64,000 nucleotides of DNA, taken from positions 62,001 through 126,000 of the forward strand of contig NZ_QWEH01000014.1 of assembly GCF_003515705.1 (NCBI RefSeq), given 5' to 3'. Below, in pieces: positions 26,391 through 35,475 of this stretch; the stretch's first letter is position 1, and every line of letters starts with the position of its first letter. The stretch comes from Oceanobacillus profundus. Lineage in GTDB: Bacteria; Bacillota; Bacilli; Bacillales; Amphibacillaceae. A model generated the notes under the pieces. The model was given only the letters and a program-made list of their open reading frames with translations, searched no databases and had not been told where the DNA came from. Both the position numbers and the translations under genes were made by a program.

Positions 26391-26425
26391 AAAGGCTCTG
26401 GTTCTGCATAGGTATCAGAGCCTTT
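26391..26425 (+). terminator. Terminator after the 6-phospho-beta-glucosidase gene
   Basis: AAAGGCTCTG (26391-26400) pairs with CAGAGCCTTT (26416-26425), followed by T. It separates the structural genes from licR. Confidence 0.8.
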
Positions 26426-26515
26426 TATGGTTAAAATAATGATAGAGGGCAAGGTTAGTGATAAAAGATTCATGTTAATCGTAATTGGTACACCGAAAGA
26501 GGGTGGATTAAGAAA

Positions 26516-28435
26516 ATGCTAGAATACAGAATGAAAGCGATATTACGAGAATTAATCGCAGTTGAATCTCCTATTACAGGGACGTACTTAGCTTCTATAA
26601 CACAAGTATCCGTACGAACTACGAGAGAAGATATTAAAAATCTTTCGATGCTACTAGAGGGAAATGGAGCTATGATTGAGTCATTAAAGGGCAAGGGATA
26701 TCAGCTGAAAATTATGGAAGAACAACTTTTCCGAGATTTTTTAACAGAAATATCAAATGTTGGTCAGTCGATAAACGGATTTGTTCCAAAGACACCGGAA
26801 GAAAGAACGAAATATATCATCATACGACTTCTGCTTCATAAGAATTATATTAAGTTAGATGATTTAGCTGATGAGATGTATATCAGCAGGTCTACTATTC
26901 AAAATGATTTAAAGCAAGTTAGAGAAATACTATTTAAATACGAACTTAGTTTAGATGTGCGTCCAAATTATGGTTTGAAAGTAAAAGGGAATGAAATGAA
27001 ACTCCGTTTTTGTATGGCAGAATATATTTTTGATTGGAATGAAGATATTGGAGAGCAATTGATGGATCCATATCTAGCTTCCTTTGATCAGAAAGTACTT
27101 GATGGTTTTTTAAAGATTATCATCAAGCAAATTAACGCTCATTCCATCACGCTATCAGACATAGCATTGAATAATTTACTCGTTCATATTGCCATTGCTT
27201 ATAAGCGAATAAAAAGTGGTAATCATGTGAAATTATACAATATGGATTTACAGGATATTTTAAAACAAAAAGAATACAAAGTTGCGCAGGAAATCGTAAA
27301 AGAGATAGAAGAAAAGTTCCAAGTTGAATTTCCACAATTGGAGGTAGCCTATATTGCAATACATTTACTTGGAACAAAAATGCTTTCTCAGGCGAATGAT
27401 GCCGTTGAAGAGGTAATTGATGAGGATATTCTTCATCTTGTCACATCGGCATTGAATAAAATCGAGCAAGAATTAAACCTTGGAATTAACGAGGATAAGG
27501 AGTTAATACTTGGGTTAAGTCTTCATTTGAAGCCGGCTGTTAATCGGTATAAGTATGGAATGAACATCCGTAATCCGATGCTGGAAGATATAAAAAAGAA
27601 TTATCCATTAGCATTTGAAGCAGCTGTTTATGCCGGAATAATTATCGGAGAAGAAACAGGGACTGAAATAGATGAACCTGAGGTTGGCTATATTGCCCTT
27701 CATATAGGAGCAGCGATAGAAAGAAGAAAGCTGAAAAGTGGACCAAAGCGCTGTTTAATCATATGTGCGTCAGGCTTTGGAACAGCGCAATTAATCTATT
27801 ATAAATTGAAAAATCAATTTGGTAAGGATTTAGATATTGTTGGAACAACAGAATATTATAAATTACGTGATTATAGTTTGTATGATATAGATTTTATTGT
27901 CAGTTCAATTCCAATTCAAGATAATATCCCAGTACCAGTTGTTCAAGTTAATGCCATTTTAGGAGATCAAGATTTAACAAAAATTGGGCGATTTATAGGG
28001 GAACAGGGTCAATCTATAAATACCTATTTTAGTGAAGAGCTAATGTTTCCTCGGAAAAAACACCAAACGATGGATGAGGTTTTGAGCTTTCTAAATGATG
28101 AATTGCTAAAGAAAGGTTTAGTGGATGAGACGTTTCTAGAAGCGGTATACGGAAGGGAGGAAGTTGCTCCTACTTCGTATGGCAATTTAGTGGCAATACC
28201 ACATCCAATCACACCAAAAACAGAAAAAACCTTTCTGACTGTATGTACATTAGAAAAGCCAATAAAATGGGGGGACAAACCTGTTCAATTTATATGCCTT
28301 CTATGTGTTAAGAAAGATTCACAAGAAGACCTGCAGGCAATGTACGAAATGCTCGGAGAGATAATTGATAGTAGTACGATGGTTGAAAGGTTGATTAAAG
28401 CCAGGGATTATAAAGAGTTTGTTGGGAGTTTATAA
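26516..28435 (+). CDS. licR: LicR-like PRD transcriptional activator
   Basis: Activator of 639 residues; B. subtilis LicR has 641. Order: HTH_11 (1-60), Mga-type HTH with LADEMYISRSTIQNDLKQV (about 110-130), PRD1 and PRD2 (about 180-395; VNRYKYGMNIRNPML in PRD2), EIIB-like domain (LIICASGFGTAQL near 420) and EIIA-like domain with the histidine in LVAIPHPITPK. Phosphorylation by HPr and by the lic EIIB would gate its activity. It is in the same direction and next to the PTS operon it should control, which has a perfect 18-bp palindrome upstream. Confidence 0.88.
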   Translation: MLEYRMKAILRELIAVESPITGTYLASITQVSVRTTREDIKNLSMLLEGNGAMIESLKGKGYQLKIMEEQLFRDFLTEISNVGQSINGFVPKTPEERTKYIIIRLLLHKNYIKLDDLADEMYISRSTIQNDLKQVREILFKYELSLDVRPNYGLKVKGNEMKLRFCMAEYIFDWNEDIGEQLMDPYLASFDQKVLDGFLKIIIKQINAHSITLSDIALNNLLVHIAIAYKRIKSGNHVKLYNMDLQDILKQKEYKVAQEIVKEIEEKFQVEFPQLEVAYIAIHLLGTKMLSQANDAVEEVIDEDILHLVTSALNKIEQELNLGINEDKELILGLSLHLKPAVNRYKYGMNIRNPMLEDIKKNYPLAFEAAVYAGIIIGEETGTEIDEPEVGYIALHIGAAIERRKLKSGPKRCLIICASGFGTAQLIYYKLKNQFGKDLDIVGTTEYYKLRDYSLYDIDFIVSSIPIQDNIPVPVVQVNAILGDQDLTKIGRFIGEQGQSINTYFSEELMFPRKKHQTMDEVLSFLNDELLKKGLVDETFLEAVYGREEVAPTSYGNLVAIPHPITPKTEKTFLTVCTLEKPIKWGDKPVQFICLLCVKKDSQEDLQAMYEMLGEIIDSSTMVERLIKARDYKEFVGSL

Positions 28436-28591
28436 AATAAAGAGCTGCGTGACATTTTTAAATATCCGAGCGAAACATCTCTCTGCAACAAATTCTTTCC
28501 CATTCTTATTTCTATCTAACCGAATAAATTGCATTCCCCCACCTTTTCCCTTAAGCTAAACAGTAGAACCCCCATAGAAAGAGGTAGCAAC

Positions 28592-29371
28592 ATGCAAAAA
28601 AAGTTAATTATTTTTGACATAGATGGAACGTTGTATAACGATGAGAAACAACTCCCTGCATCAACAAAGGAAGCTATTCAAACGCTTCAAGGAGAAGGAC
28701 ATGAAATTGCAATTGCGACTGGCCGTTCACCCTTTAATTTTAAAAACCTGCGTGAAGTGTTAAATATCAATACGTTTGTAGGTTTTAATGGGCAATATGT
28801 TGTAAGGGACGATGAAATCGTTTATAAAAACCCAATCAAACGCGATTTGCTGGAACAATTAACTGTCCATGCTAGGAAGCATGGGCATCCGCTGATCTAC
28901 ATGGATCATGAAGGCTGGTATTCGAATGTGGAAGAGCATGCTGAATTGGCAGAGGCAATCGATTCGTTGAAAGTGAATAATAAAGTGGGATTTGATCCCA
29001 GTTTCTATGAAAATAATGAAATCTACCAAACGCTGCTTTTTTGTAAGAATGAGCATGAATCAGCATACAAAGAAGCAGTAGATCAGCTTGATTTTGTCCG
29101 CTGGCATCAATATTCTGTCGATGTTTTGCCATTAGGTGGGTCAAAGGCGATGGGCATTGAAAATCTAGTAAATCATTTAGGTGTTTCGCCTGAACACGTA
29201 TATGCATTTGGTGATGGATTAAACGATGTTGAAATGCTTACGTATGTTCATAATAGTGTTGCAATGGGAAATGGACATGATTTAGCTAAAAAAGCTGCGA
29301 AATTTGTGACAAAAGATGTAGGGGAAGATGGAATTTTACACGGACTGCAGTTGGTCGGTCTGTTGAAGTAA
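28592..29371 (+). CDS. Cof-type HAD phosphatase (HAD-IIB)
   Basis: Haloacid-dehalogenase-type sugar/nucleotide phosphatase of 259 residues. ATG 28592 has AAAGAGGT upstream; the longer frame from 28529 does not. Motif I is IIFDIDGTLY (nucleophile Asp9, acid Asp11), motif II IAIATGRSP, motif III and IV are GGSKAMGIENLV and AFGDGLNDVEML. The IIB cap lies between residues 85 and 185. The substrate of these promiscuous enzymes cannot be predicted. The 41-bp repeat array begins 40 bases after its stop. Confidence 0.88.
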   Translation: MQKKLIIFDIDGTLYNDEKQLPASTKEAIQTLQGEGHEIAIATGRSPFNFKNLREVLNINTFVGFNGQYVVRDDEIVYKNPIKRDLLEQLTVHARKHGHPLIYMDHEGWYSNVEEHAELAEAIDSLKVNNKVGFDPSFYENNEIYQTLLFCKNEHESAYKEAVDQLDFVRWHQYSVDVLPLGGSKAMGIENLVNHLGVSPEHVYAFGDGLNDVEMLTYVHNSVAMGNGHDLAKKAAKFVTKDVGEDGILHGLQLVGLLK

Positions 29372-29410
29372 ATTAATCTAGAAATAGGGCAGTCGATTTG
29401 ACTGCCCTCC

Positions 29411-29731
29411 ATCCACCGTCGCTAAAGCACCAAATCCAAAACTAACGCACCATCCGTCCTGGCTAAAGCACCAAACCCAAAACTAACGCACCATCCGTCC
29501 TGGTTAAAGCACCAAACCCAAAACTAACGCACCATCCGCCATCTCTATGACACCAAACCCAAAACTAACGCACCATCCGCCATCTCTATGACACCAAACC
29601 CAAAACTAACGCACCATCTCTCATCTCTATGACACCAAATCCAAAATTAACGCACCATCCCTCATCTCTATGACACCAAAACCATCCCCCATCTCTATGA
29701 CACCAAACCGAAAGCTAACGCACGATCCATC
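29411..29731 (+). repeat. 41-bp tandem repeat array A
   Basis: About eight imperfect 41-bp units between two convergent genes. A unit holds CACCAAACCCAAAACTAACG (first half) and a second half starting CACCATCC, then a variable GTCCTG or GCCATCT tail. The first three units have TAAAG before the CACC, the rest TATGA; one unit is shortened to about 27 bases. The same family occurs at 38.1, 45.9 and 51.8 kb. Confidence 0.9.
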
Positions 29732-29771
29732 CAAACAGTAAAGAGTCATTCATTAAGATATAAACATAATA

Positions 29772-30689
29772 CTATGAAAGCGCCTGCCCGCCATTTACAT
29801 GCAACGTTTGTCCAGTTACGAATCTTGAATCATCTGAGGCAAGATAGACAAATGTGGGAGCCACTTCAAACGGCTGGCCTTGACGATCCATTGGATTACC
29901 TGCAAGGGGAACTTGGTCGGCGGAAAAGCTGGATGGAATGAGTGGGGTCCAAATCCGTCCGGGTGCAATTGCGTTAACACGTATTCCTTTACGTACTAAG
30001 CTGTTTGCCAATGCTCGTGTAAAGCCGATGTTTGCACCTTTAGTTGCTGTGTAATCAATGAGCTGATCATTTCCATCAAAAGCGACAACAGAAGAGGTGT
30101 TAATAATGGAGCTACCTGCTTCTAAGTATTTAAGTGCAGCGCGTGTGGTGTAAAAATGGGAATAGATATTTACCTTGAATGTGTCATCGAATTGTTCATC
30201 GGTAATATCGAGCAAACTTAGTTGTTGAAATTGAATACCTACATGATTGCACAGAATGTCAAGCTTCCCGAAAGTATTAATTGTCTCTTCAACAATAGCG
30301 ATACATTGCTGTTTGTTTCTAAGGTCACCAGGTAACAGGAGACACTCTCTGCCAAGCTCGTGGATTCTGTTTTTCGTTCGGTTTGCATCATCATGTTCAT
30401 CCAAATAGGAAATGGCAATATCTGCTCCTTCTTTTGCAAAAGCAATTGCCGCAGCAGCTCCCATTCCACTGTCACCGCCAGTAATCAGAGCAACTTTACC
30501 TTTTAACTTTCCACTTCCTTTATAATTCGGATTTTCGATGATTGGTCTCGGTACCATTTTGGCTTCTACACCTGGCTGTCGATATTGACGTTGTTCAGGA
30601 ACCGTAATAGCGATATCCTCATACCGCGTTATTTTTCCGTAATTGGGATACATAGGATAAGTTTGCTCGTCTCCATAATCCTTTGTCAT
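29772..30689 (-). CDS. SDR-family oxidoreductase (YhdF/YdaD-type)
   Basis: Short-chain dehydrogenase of 305 residues with the 50-residue N-terminal extension of Bacillus general-stress SDRs. Start is ATG 30689 ([12 protein letters not shown]) after GGAGGAGGAAA; the frame to 30713 lacks support. Cofactor motif TGGDSGMG (70-77), CNHVG in place of NNAG, catalytic Ser in NTSSVV and YTATK (Tyr/Lys), and a C-terminal [10 protein letters not shown]. Probably NADP-dependent, glucose/aldehyde type; substrate unknown. The neighbouring 57-residue gene is divergent from it. Confidence 0.88.
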   Translation of the reverse strand: MTKDYGDEQTYPMYPNYGKITRYEDIAITVPEQRQYRQPGVEAKMVPRPIIENPNYKGSGKLKGKVALITGGDSGMGAAAAIAFAKEGADIAISYLDEHDDANRTKNRIHELGRECLLLPGDLRNKQQCIAIVEETINTFGKLDILCNHVGIQFQQLSLLDITDEQFDDTFKVNIYSHFYTTRAALKYLEAGSSIINTSSVVAFDGNDQLIDYTATKGANIGFTRALANSLVRKGIRVNAIAPGRIWTPLIPSSFSADQVPLAGNPMDRQGQPFEVAPTFVYLASDDSRFVTGQTLHVNGGQALS

Positions 30690-30828
30690 TCTATTTCCTC
30701 CTCCATCATTCATACTGAAATTAATTTATGAAAAATGGGCGGATGTTGTGCATCGGTTAAATGTACGTGCTCATGAACGGTGTGAGGTGAATAAAGTAAT
30801 TGGAAAGCATAGGCAGGAGGGGTTTATA

Positions 30829-31002
30829 ATGATGCATGATTATTACAATCCAGAGGTAAAACTGTTATTAGTTACGCATTCCGACGAAAAAGAAAAAATG
30901 CGATATGATGATAACCCGAATTTGTGGCTTGTTCCGAAAATCGGGCCAAGACCACCTTATTACTGCAATCCGAGATATGAGCAGTATTATCCGATTATTT
31001 AA
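30829..31002 (+). CDS. Small Tyr/Pro-rich protein of unknown function
   Basis: A 57-residue protein starting at ATG 30829 (tandem ATG-ATG), eight bases after AGGAGGGG, and closed by a hairpin terminator. The strong translation signal and terminator argue for a real gene. The sequence has KLLLVTHSDEKEK, then GPRPPYYCNPRYEQYYP, i.e. an aromatic/proline tail like those of some spore or surface proteins. I do not recognise the family. Confidence 0.65.
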   Translation: MMHDYYNPEVKLLLVTHSDEKEKMRYDDNPNLWLVPKIGPRPPYYCNPRYEQYYPII

Positions 31003-31012
31003 CTGTTAAGGC

Positions 31013-31044
31013 ATAGCCCGGCTAATTCTAGCTGGGTTATTTTA
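31013..31044 (+). terminator. Terminator after the 57-residue gene
   Basis: AGCCCGGCTA (31015-31024) pairs with TAGCTGGGTT (31029-31038) using G-U pairs, followed by ATTTT. Confidence 0.7.
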
Positions 31045-31184
31045 AAACTATCTTTTTATATAAGTTCAACTAAGACATTCGTTAAAAGCTTGCGAATGCC
31101 AAGTTTTCTTTGCTTGACCAAATACCTATCTATAAGCTACATTAGACTATTGTACAACTAGAATTAGCAGGAGATGAATTTTAC

Positions 31185-32105
31185 GTGAAAAACATGTTTC
31201 AAAATAAATGGGCAGTCATTGGTATTGCAATCTTTTGCTCGCTTTTATGGGGGAGTGCTTTTCCTGTTTTAAAGGTAAGCTATGAAGAACTGCAAATGGC
31301 ACCTGATGATACCTTTGCAAAAATTGTCTTTGCCGGCTGGCGCTTTTTACTAGCTGGACTTATTGTGCTTGTTGGACTGCTTCTAACCAACCCAAAGAAA
31401 GTTATCATTACAAAAAGACAGCTGATGGTCATTGTTATCCTTGGATTTATTCAAACTTCGTTACAATACTTTTTCTTTTACAATGGTTTAGCAAAAGTGT
31501 CAGGTATGCAAGGATCGATTTTATCAGCAAGTGCCACCTTCTTTACCGTTATCCTAGCACATTACTACTACAAAAATGATCGGATGAATTGGAAAAAAGT
31601 TATTGGCCTAATCGCCGGTTTTTCCGGGATTATCGTTGCGAATTGGGGACAGGAATTTGAGCTGGCATTTCAATTTACTGGGGAAGGCTACATGATATTA
31701 GCTGCGCTGACAGGTGCAATTGGAACGATTATGGCAAAAGAATTAGCGGTTGGTATCCATCCATTCGCATTGACAGGCTGGCAGCTAACAATAGGTGCTG
31801 TGCTTTTACTTGCGGTCGGCTATCCGCAGCTAGGTGAAAATGCAATTATCTTTAATGGTCTCGGTACGGCTTTATTTATCTATTCCGCAATTTTATCGGC
31901 CGTTGCATTTGCGCTCTGGTATTCGATTTTAAAATATAATAAAGCTGGCGAGATAAGTATTTACAAATTTGTTGTTCCTGTGTCGGGAACTGTGCTATCC
32001 GCGATGTTTATTCCTGGAGAGACGTTAAATGTATTTATTCTTTTTTCGATTTTGCTAGTTGCAGTTGGAATTATTGTGATTAATTGGCGGGGACGAGCTT
32101 CCTGA
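31185..32105 (+). CDS. EamA/DMT-family transporter
   Basis: Ten-helix drug/metabolite-type exporter of 306 residues with two EamA repeats. Repeat one begins AIFCSLLWGSAFPVLKVSYEEL, with FAGWRFLLAGLIVL; repeat two begins GEGYMILAALTGAIGTIMAKEL. Start GTG 31185 follows CAGGAGATG. Substrate unknown (amino acid, nucleoside or drug). Monocistronic. Confidence 0.88.
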   Translation: MKNMFQNKWAVIGIAIFCSLLWGSAFPVLKVSYEELQMAPDDTFAKIVFAGWRFLLAGLIVLVGLLLTNPKKVIITKRQLMVIVILGFIQTSLQYFFFYNGLAKVSGMQGSILSASATFFTVILAHYYYKNDRMNWKKVIGLIAGFSGIIVANWGQEFELAFQFTGEGYMILAALTGAIGTIMAKELAVGIHPFALTGWQLTIGAVLLLAVGYPQLGENAIIFNGLGTALFIYSAILSAVAFALWYSILKYNKAGEISIYKFVVPVSGTVLSAMFIPGETLNVFILFSILLVAVGIIVINWRGRAS

Positions 32106-32592
32106 TTCATGACTAAGAACTTAGTTAGTTAAAATTTTTTCATGGTATGGGGTATCCGAACGTTGTTGGGTGTCCGTTTTGAGGTGCGATTGGAGCATAA
32201 TAAAAAAATAGAATGAAGAGTGAGCCATTGTTGATAGAGTTTCAAACACCAGATGAAAGCCATTTGTTCGGACGCGTTCTGGAGAAAAATTAAGGATTGT
32301 GACGGGATGGAAAACGTTCAACAGTGGTACGTCGTTTGAATAAGTTTTTCCATGATTTCGTTCCATGCGCTGGTGCCGTATCCTCTAAGATCCGTCATCT
32401 GTCCAATATATAATAAAATAGACGTAAAAATGCAATACAAATGGATACTCCAGGATAGCAGATAACTTTTAACAATTTAAATATAGTGGTGGAAGTAAGG
32501 TAATAATACGCAAAGAAAGTATTGTTGGGGAAGGCGGTAAGATTCCGTGTATCTCTAAATAAAAGGTAATTTCATCTAAGGAGTTTTTCAGC
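32106..32592. other. Intergenic region, nothing recognised
   Basis: 487 bases without a supported gene. A minus frame of 81 codons (32121-32366) and a plus frame from ATG 32253 (28 codons) lack ribosome sites and family resemblance. The last 60 bases form the leader of the PAP2 gene, with AAGGAG at 32578. Confidence 0.5.
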
Positions 32593-33267
32593 ATGATACA
32601 TAAAAAGCACTCGACAGGGGCATTGATTACCGGTTTAGTCACGCTTTTCGGATTTAGTATAATGGTGATTTTTGCAGTCAATCAAGATATTACGAACTTT
32701 GATCGTACAGTGATTACCTATTTTCAAGAATTCGAAACATCAACACTAACGTCCATCATGAAGTTTTTCACATTCATTGGCTCTTTTTCTGCCATGCTTG
32801 TCATTGTTCTGCTGACTTCTCTGTTTCTATATGTTGTAATGAAACATCGATTAGAAATCATTTTACTTTGGTCGGTTGTTATTAGTACGCCAATCCTAAA
32901 TTGGATTTTAAAACAAATCTTTCATCGAGCACGTCCAGAGTTTCATCGTCTAATTGATATTGGTGGTTATAGTTTTCCTAGTGGTCATGCAATGAATGCC
33001 TTTGCATTTTATGGCATTCTAGCATTCCTCTTATGGCGTCATATTCCAAATCGCACTGGACGTACTATCTTAATACTATTTAGCAGCCTATTTATTGTTT
33101 TGATTGGAATCAGTAGAGTCTATCTTGGTGTACATTATCCGAGTGATATTATTGGTGGATACTTCGCTAGTGGATTTTGGCTAACAATTGTAGTTGGACT
33201 TTTTCAGAAATATAGAGATAAGCACTTTGAAAAGATCAAACTGCTGAAAAAGAGGGATTATAGATAA
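32593..33267 (+). CDS. PAP2-family membrane phosphatase
   Basis: Membrane lipid phosphatase (undecaprenyl-diphosphate or phosphatidylglycerophosphate type) of 224 residues with six helices. All three PAP2 motifs are present: KQIFHRARPEFHRL, YSFPSGHAMN and SRVYLGVHYPSDIIGG, so the catalytic His pair and arginines are intact. Start ATG 32593 follows AAGGAG. It may recycle the lipid carrier for wall polymers; the exact lipid is unknown. Confidence 0.9.
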   Translation: MIHKKHSTGALITGLVTLFGFSIMVIFAVNQDITNFDRTVITYFQEFETSTLTSIMKFFTFIGSFSAMLVIVLLTSLFLYVVMKHRLEIILLWSVVISTPILNWILKQIFHRARPEFHRLIDIGGYSFPSGHAMNAFAFYGILAFLLWRHIPNRTGRTILILFSSLFIVLIGISRVYLGVHYPSDIIGGYFASGFWLTIVVGLFQKYRDKHFEKIKLLKKRDYR

Positions 33268-33274
33268 TTTTATC

Positions 33275-33920
33275 CCGTATATTGCACAAACGGTTGATTA
33301 TAGAACACCTGTAGAAAAACTTGATGAAACAGCTCGTTTTGATGGAAGTTGCTACCCTGACAGGACTAGAGGGGGAAGTGACGGTCATCTGTGATAAAGA
33401 AGAAGCAAACCTTTTATCTGTAAATTTGTTCTATGAAATTGTGACTGGAAACGTACTGCGGATGAAGCTTATGCCGGTGAAAGGATTACGTCTTTCCCGC
33501 TTATCGAACGCAAAAAACTTCTGAATCAGCTGGAATTCCATTCGGAAAAGACAGTGCAGGTTCAATGGGGCGAAGGGGTGGCGTGCCGTATTTCCATTTA
33601 GTAAAGGAATAAGACCTGGAAGGGATTGTCCTGAAGCGAAAGGATTCGAAGTATCATATCAATAAACGTTCCCATCAATGGCTGAAGGTCATTAATTATA
33701 AATATATCGACGTGATGATAACGGAAATGGTGAAGAAGGACCGTTCGTTTCTATTAAGCTCATCGAAGACGGGAAACCCATTGGATTAATGGAATTTGTG
33801 CCTGTCCATGCTAGAAAAAAGATTTATAGAGAAGCGGAAAGTCGCGGCGTGAGGGAAACGGATAAAACCATACGTTTTAACGGATTTCCGAAAGAAGTCT
33901 CCCATCCTCAAGGAATGTGA
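33275..33920 (+). pseudogene. Decayed ATP-dependent DNA ligase gene (LigD ligase-domain type)
   Basis: Pieces of one protein appear in different frames in the right order. EGEVTVICDKEEA (about 33370) corresponds to the DGEVIVCD block; then LIERKKLLNQLEFHSEKT (about 33500); then DLEGIVLKRKDSKYH with RSHQWLKVINYKYIDV (33613-33720, the EGIVxK and WLK ligase motifs); then KLIEDGKPIGLMEF and onward to a TGA near 33920 (OB-fold part). At least three frameshifts and a TAA at 33610 break it, and the nucleotidyl-lysine region is not found. It was a single-domain ATP-dependent ligase of the Bacillaceae LigD/NHEJ kind. A TnpB element sits directly at its 3' end. Confidence 0.75.
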
Positions 33921-34041
33921 ATGGCATTATGGCGTTAGCCTAATGAGTAGGTGGGAGATGAATTTCGGTTGGCGATAGCCAAGCATCCCTTCCTACGATA
34001 TAATAAGAACATATATTCTTTATCGAAGCAGGTGAATGGAT

Positions 34042-35160
34042 ATGACGAAGCAACATAAAGCCTTCAAATTTCGATTATTACCGAATAAAGACCAAGTAAT
34101 ATTTCTTGCTAAAACGTTTGGGTGTGTTCGTTTTGTCTACAACAAAATGTTAGCAGACCGTAAAGAAACGTATGAGAAATACAAAAACGACAAAGAAAAA
34201 TGCAAAAAACAAAAGTTTCCGACCCCTGCTACCTATAAAAGTGAATTTCCATTCCTAAAAGAAGTCGATTCATTGGCTTTGGCAAATGCACAGATTAACT
34301 TGCAAGTAGCTTATAAAAACTTCTTTGAAGGTCGTGCAAACTACCCGAAATTCAAAAGCCAAAAAGATAAACAATCTTATACAACAAATATGGTAAATGA
34401 GAATATCAAATTGAAAGATCGCCATATCAAATTGCCCAAAATAAAACAGACACTAAAAATCAAACAGCATCGAGACCTCCCTGCTGATTATAAAATAAAG
34501 TCCTGTACGATTACCAAAACAAAATCAGGAAAATACTATATTTCTATTTTGACAGAATATGAGAAAGAGATTAAGCCTGTAAACGTTCAACATGTTGTCG
34601 GATTAGACTTTGCAATGGATGGTCTATATGTTGAAAGCGAACAGGGTGAGAAAGCCAATTACCCTCGTTTCTATTGTCAATCATTAGACAAACTAGCAAA
34701 GGAACAGCGTATTTTATCTCGAAAAAAGTATGGTTCTGCACGATGGGAAAAACAACGATTGAAAGTAGCTCGATTGCAAGAAAAAACCGCAAATCAACGT
34801 AAAAACTTCCTTCATCATAAGTCAAAAGAATTGGCTTCAAACTACGATGCGGTTAGTATAGAGGACTTAGATATGAAAGGTATGTCTAAAACCCTTTACT
34901 TTGGTAAAAGCGTTCATGATAATGGGTGGGGTATGTTCACTACGTTTTTAGAATACAAGCTAAAAGAACTGGGGAAGCAACTCATGAAAATTGACAAATG
35001 GTTTCCTTCTACTAAAAAATGTTCTTGTTGTGGTGCAGAAAAGCCTATGGCGCTATCTGACCGTACATACCAATGCTCTTGCGGTTATGTGGCAGATCGT
35101 GACTACAATTCAGCTATCAATATCAAGAATGAAGGATTACGCTTATTAGCATTATCATAG
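34042..35160 (+). CDS. tnpB: TnpB, RNA-guided transposon-associated nuclease (OrfB family)
   Basis: 372-residue TnpB; ATG 34042 sits six bases after AGGTGA, while ATG 34036 would be too close. The helix-turn-helix-like N-terminus (FRLLPNKDQVIFLAKTFGCVRFVYN) leads to a split RuvC nuclease with Asp189 (GLDFAMD), Glu274 (SIEDLD) and Asp352 (ADRDYNSAINI), all intact. A zinc ribbon Cys-Ser-Cys-Cys...Cys-Ser-Cys-Gly lies between the last two motifs. By family knowledge it cuts DNA next to a target-adjacent motif using an omega RNA from the element's right end, helping the transposon persist. It appears functional although no transposase is encoded here. Confidence 0.92.
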   Translation: MTKQHKAFKFRLLPNKDQVIFLAKTFGCVRFVYNKMLADRKETYEKYKNDKEKCKKQKFPTPATYKSEFPFLKEVDSLALANAQINLQVAYKNFFEGRANYPKFKSQKDKQSYTTNMVNENIKLKDRHIKLPKIKQTLKIKQHRDLPADYKIKSCTITKTKSGKYYISILTEYEKEIKPVNVQHVVGLDFAMDGLYVESEQGEKANYPRFYCQSLDKLAKEQRILSRKKYGSARWEKQRLKVARLQEKTANQRKNFLHHKSKELASNYDAVSIEDLDMKGMSKTLYFGKSVHDNGWGMFTTFLEYKLKELGKQLMKIDKWFPSTKKCSCCGAEKPMALSDRTYQCSCGYVADRDYNSAINIKNEGLRLLALS

Positions 35161-35290
35161 AAACAAAAACTCTTGGAACAAGAGGGTTAGCTCGGTCATT
35201 TTTCGTTAGCTAGTAAAAGTAACGATAAGTCGAGAAGCCCCCACTTCAAGCAGACCATAAGGTTAGCTAAGTGGTGGGTAGTTCACTCAA
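35155..35290 (+). ncRNA. Probable omega RNA (reRNA) scaffold at the TnpB element right end
   Basis: Downstream of the tnpB stop are stems CTCTTG/CAAGAG (35169-35183), GTTAGCT repeats and the terminal CCCCCACTT/AAGTGGTGGG hairpin ending in GTTCACTCAA. In this family the guide RNA scaffold ends at the element's right end and the following genomic bases (from 35291, GGCATTCCATG...) serve as guide. The 5' end is not visible and may lie inside tnpB. Confidence 0.5.
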
Positions 35291-35395
35291 GGCATTCCAT
35301 GTAATGTGACATTCCGTAACTGGACACGCAATCAAAAATAAAGAATACCATCCTTCCATCAATTCATTTCTTAGAATCGAGGAAAGAGTATTAAA

Positions 35396-35429
35396 AAAAG
35401 GAGTTTGGAATCGAACCCAAGCTCCTTTT
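35396..35429. terminator. Hairpin terminator downstream of the TnpB element
   Basis: AAAAGGAGTTTGG (35396-35408) pairs with CCAAGCTCCTTTT (35417-35429), eight-base loop, with A-runs and T-runs on either side. Confidence 0.7.
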
Positions 35430-35437
35430 GCCTTTAA

Positions 35438-35475
35438 GGGATACCGTCAGGAAAATGCGGATTAACAACGTTAAG
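35438..35475 (+). repeat. Inverted dispersed repeat, left copy
   Basis: The core GTCAGGAAAATGCG, one variable base, then ATTAACAACGTTA matches, in inverted orientation, the copy at 38092-38127 at 27 or 28 of about 28-29 positions. Bases outside the core also agree in part. The remaining sequence 35476-35731 shows no gene; a 64-codon plus frame there (35537-35731) lacks a ribosome site. Confidence 0.75.

Larger units (their letters stand above)
33915..35290 (+). mobile_element. IS200/IS605-family element carrying only tnpB (IS1341-like)
   Basis: The left end has a subterminal hairpin (GTAGGTGGGAGATG 33947-33960 with CATCCCTTCCTAC 33984-33996, tipped by TTGGC/GCCAA). The right end has the CCCCCACTT/AAGTGGTGGG hairpin (35238-35278) and then GTTCACTCAA, a TCAA-type cleavage end. 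There is no tnpA transposase gene. No target duplication is expected for this family. The left boundary is uncertain by about 15 bases. Confidence 0.65.

Noticed and set aside
29411..29731. CRISPR array
   Set aside because: Units are continuous imperfect repeats without unique spacers, and no cas gene lies in the window.
32121..32366. 81-codon minus-strand frame as a transposase relic
   Set aside because: No transposase motif is seen and there are no flanking inverted repeats.
9187..32450. Shared AATACAAATGGATA at about 9187 and 32433
   Set aside because: A 14-base match is expected by chance several times in 64 kb, and neighbouring bases do not align well.
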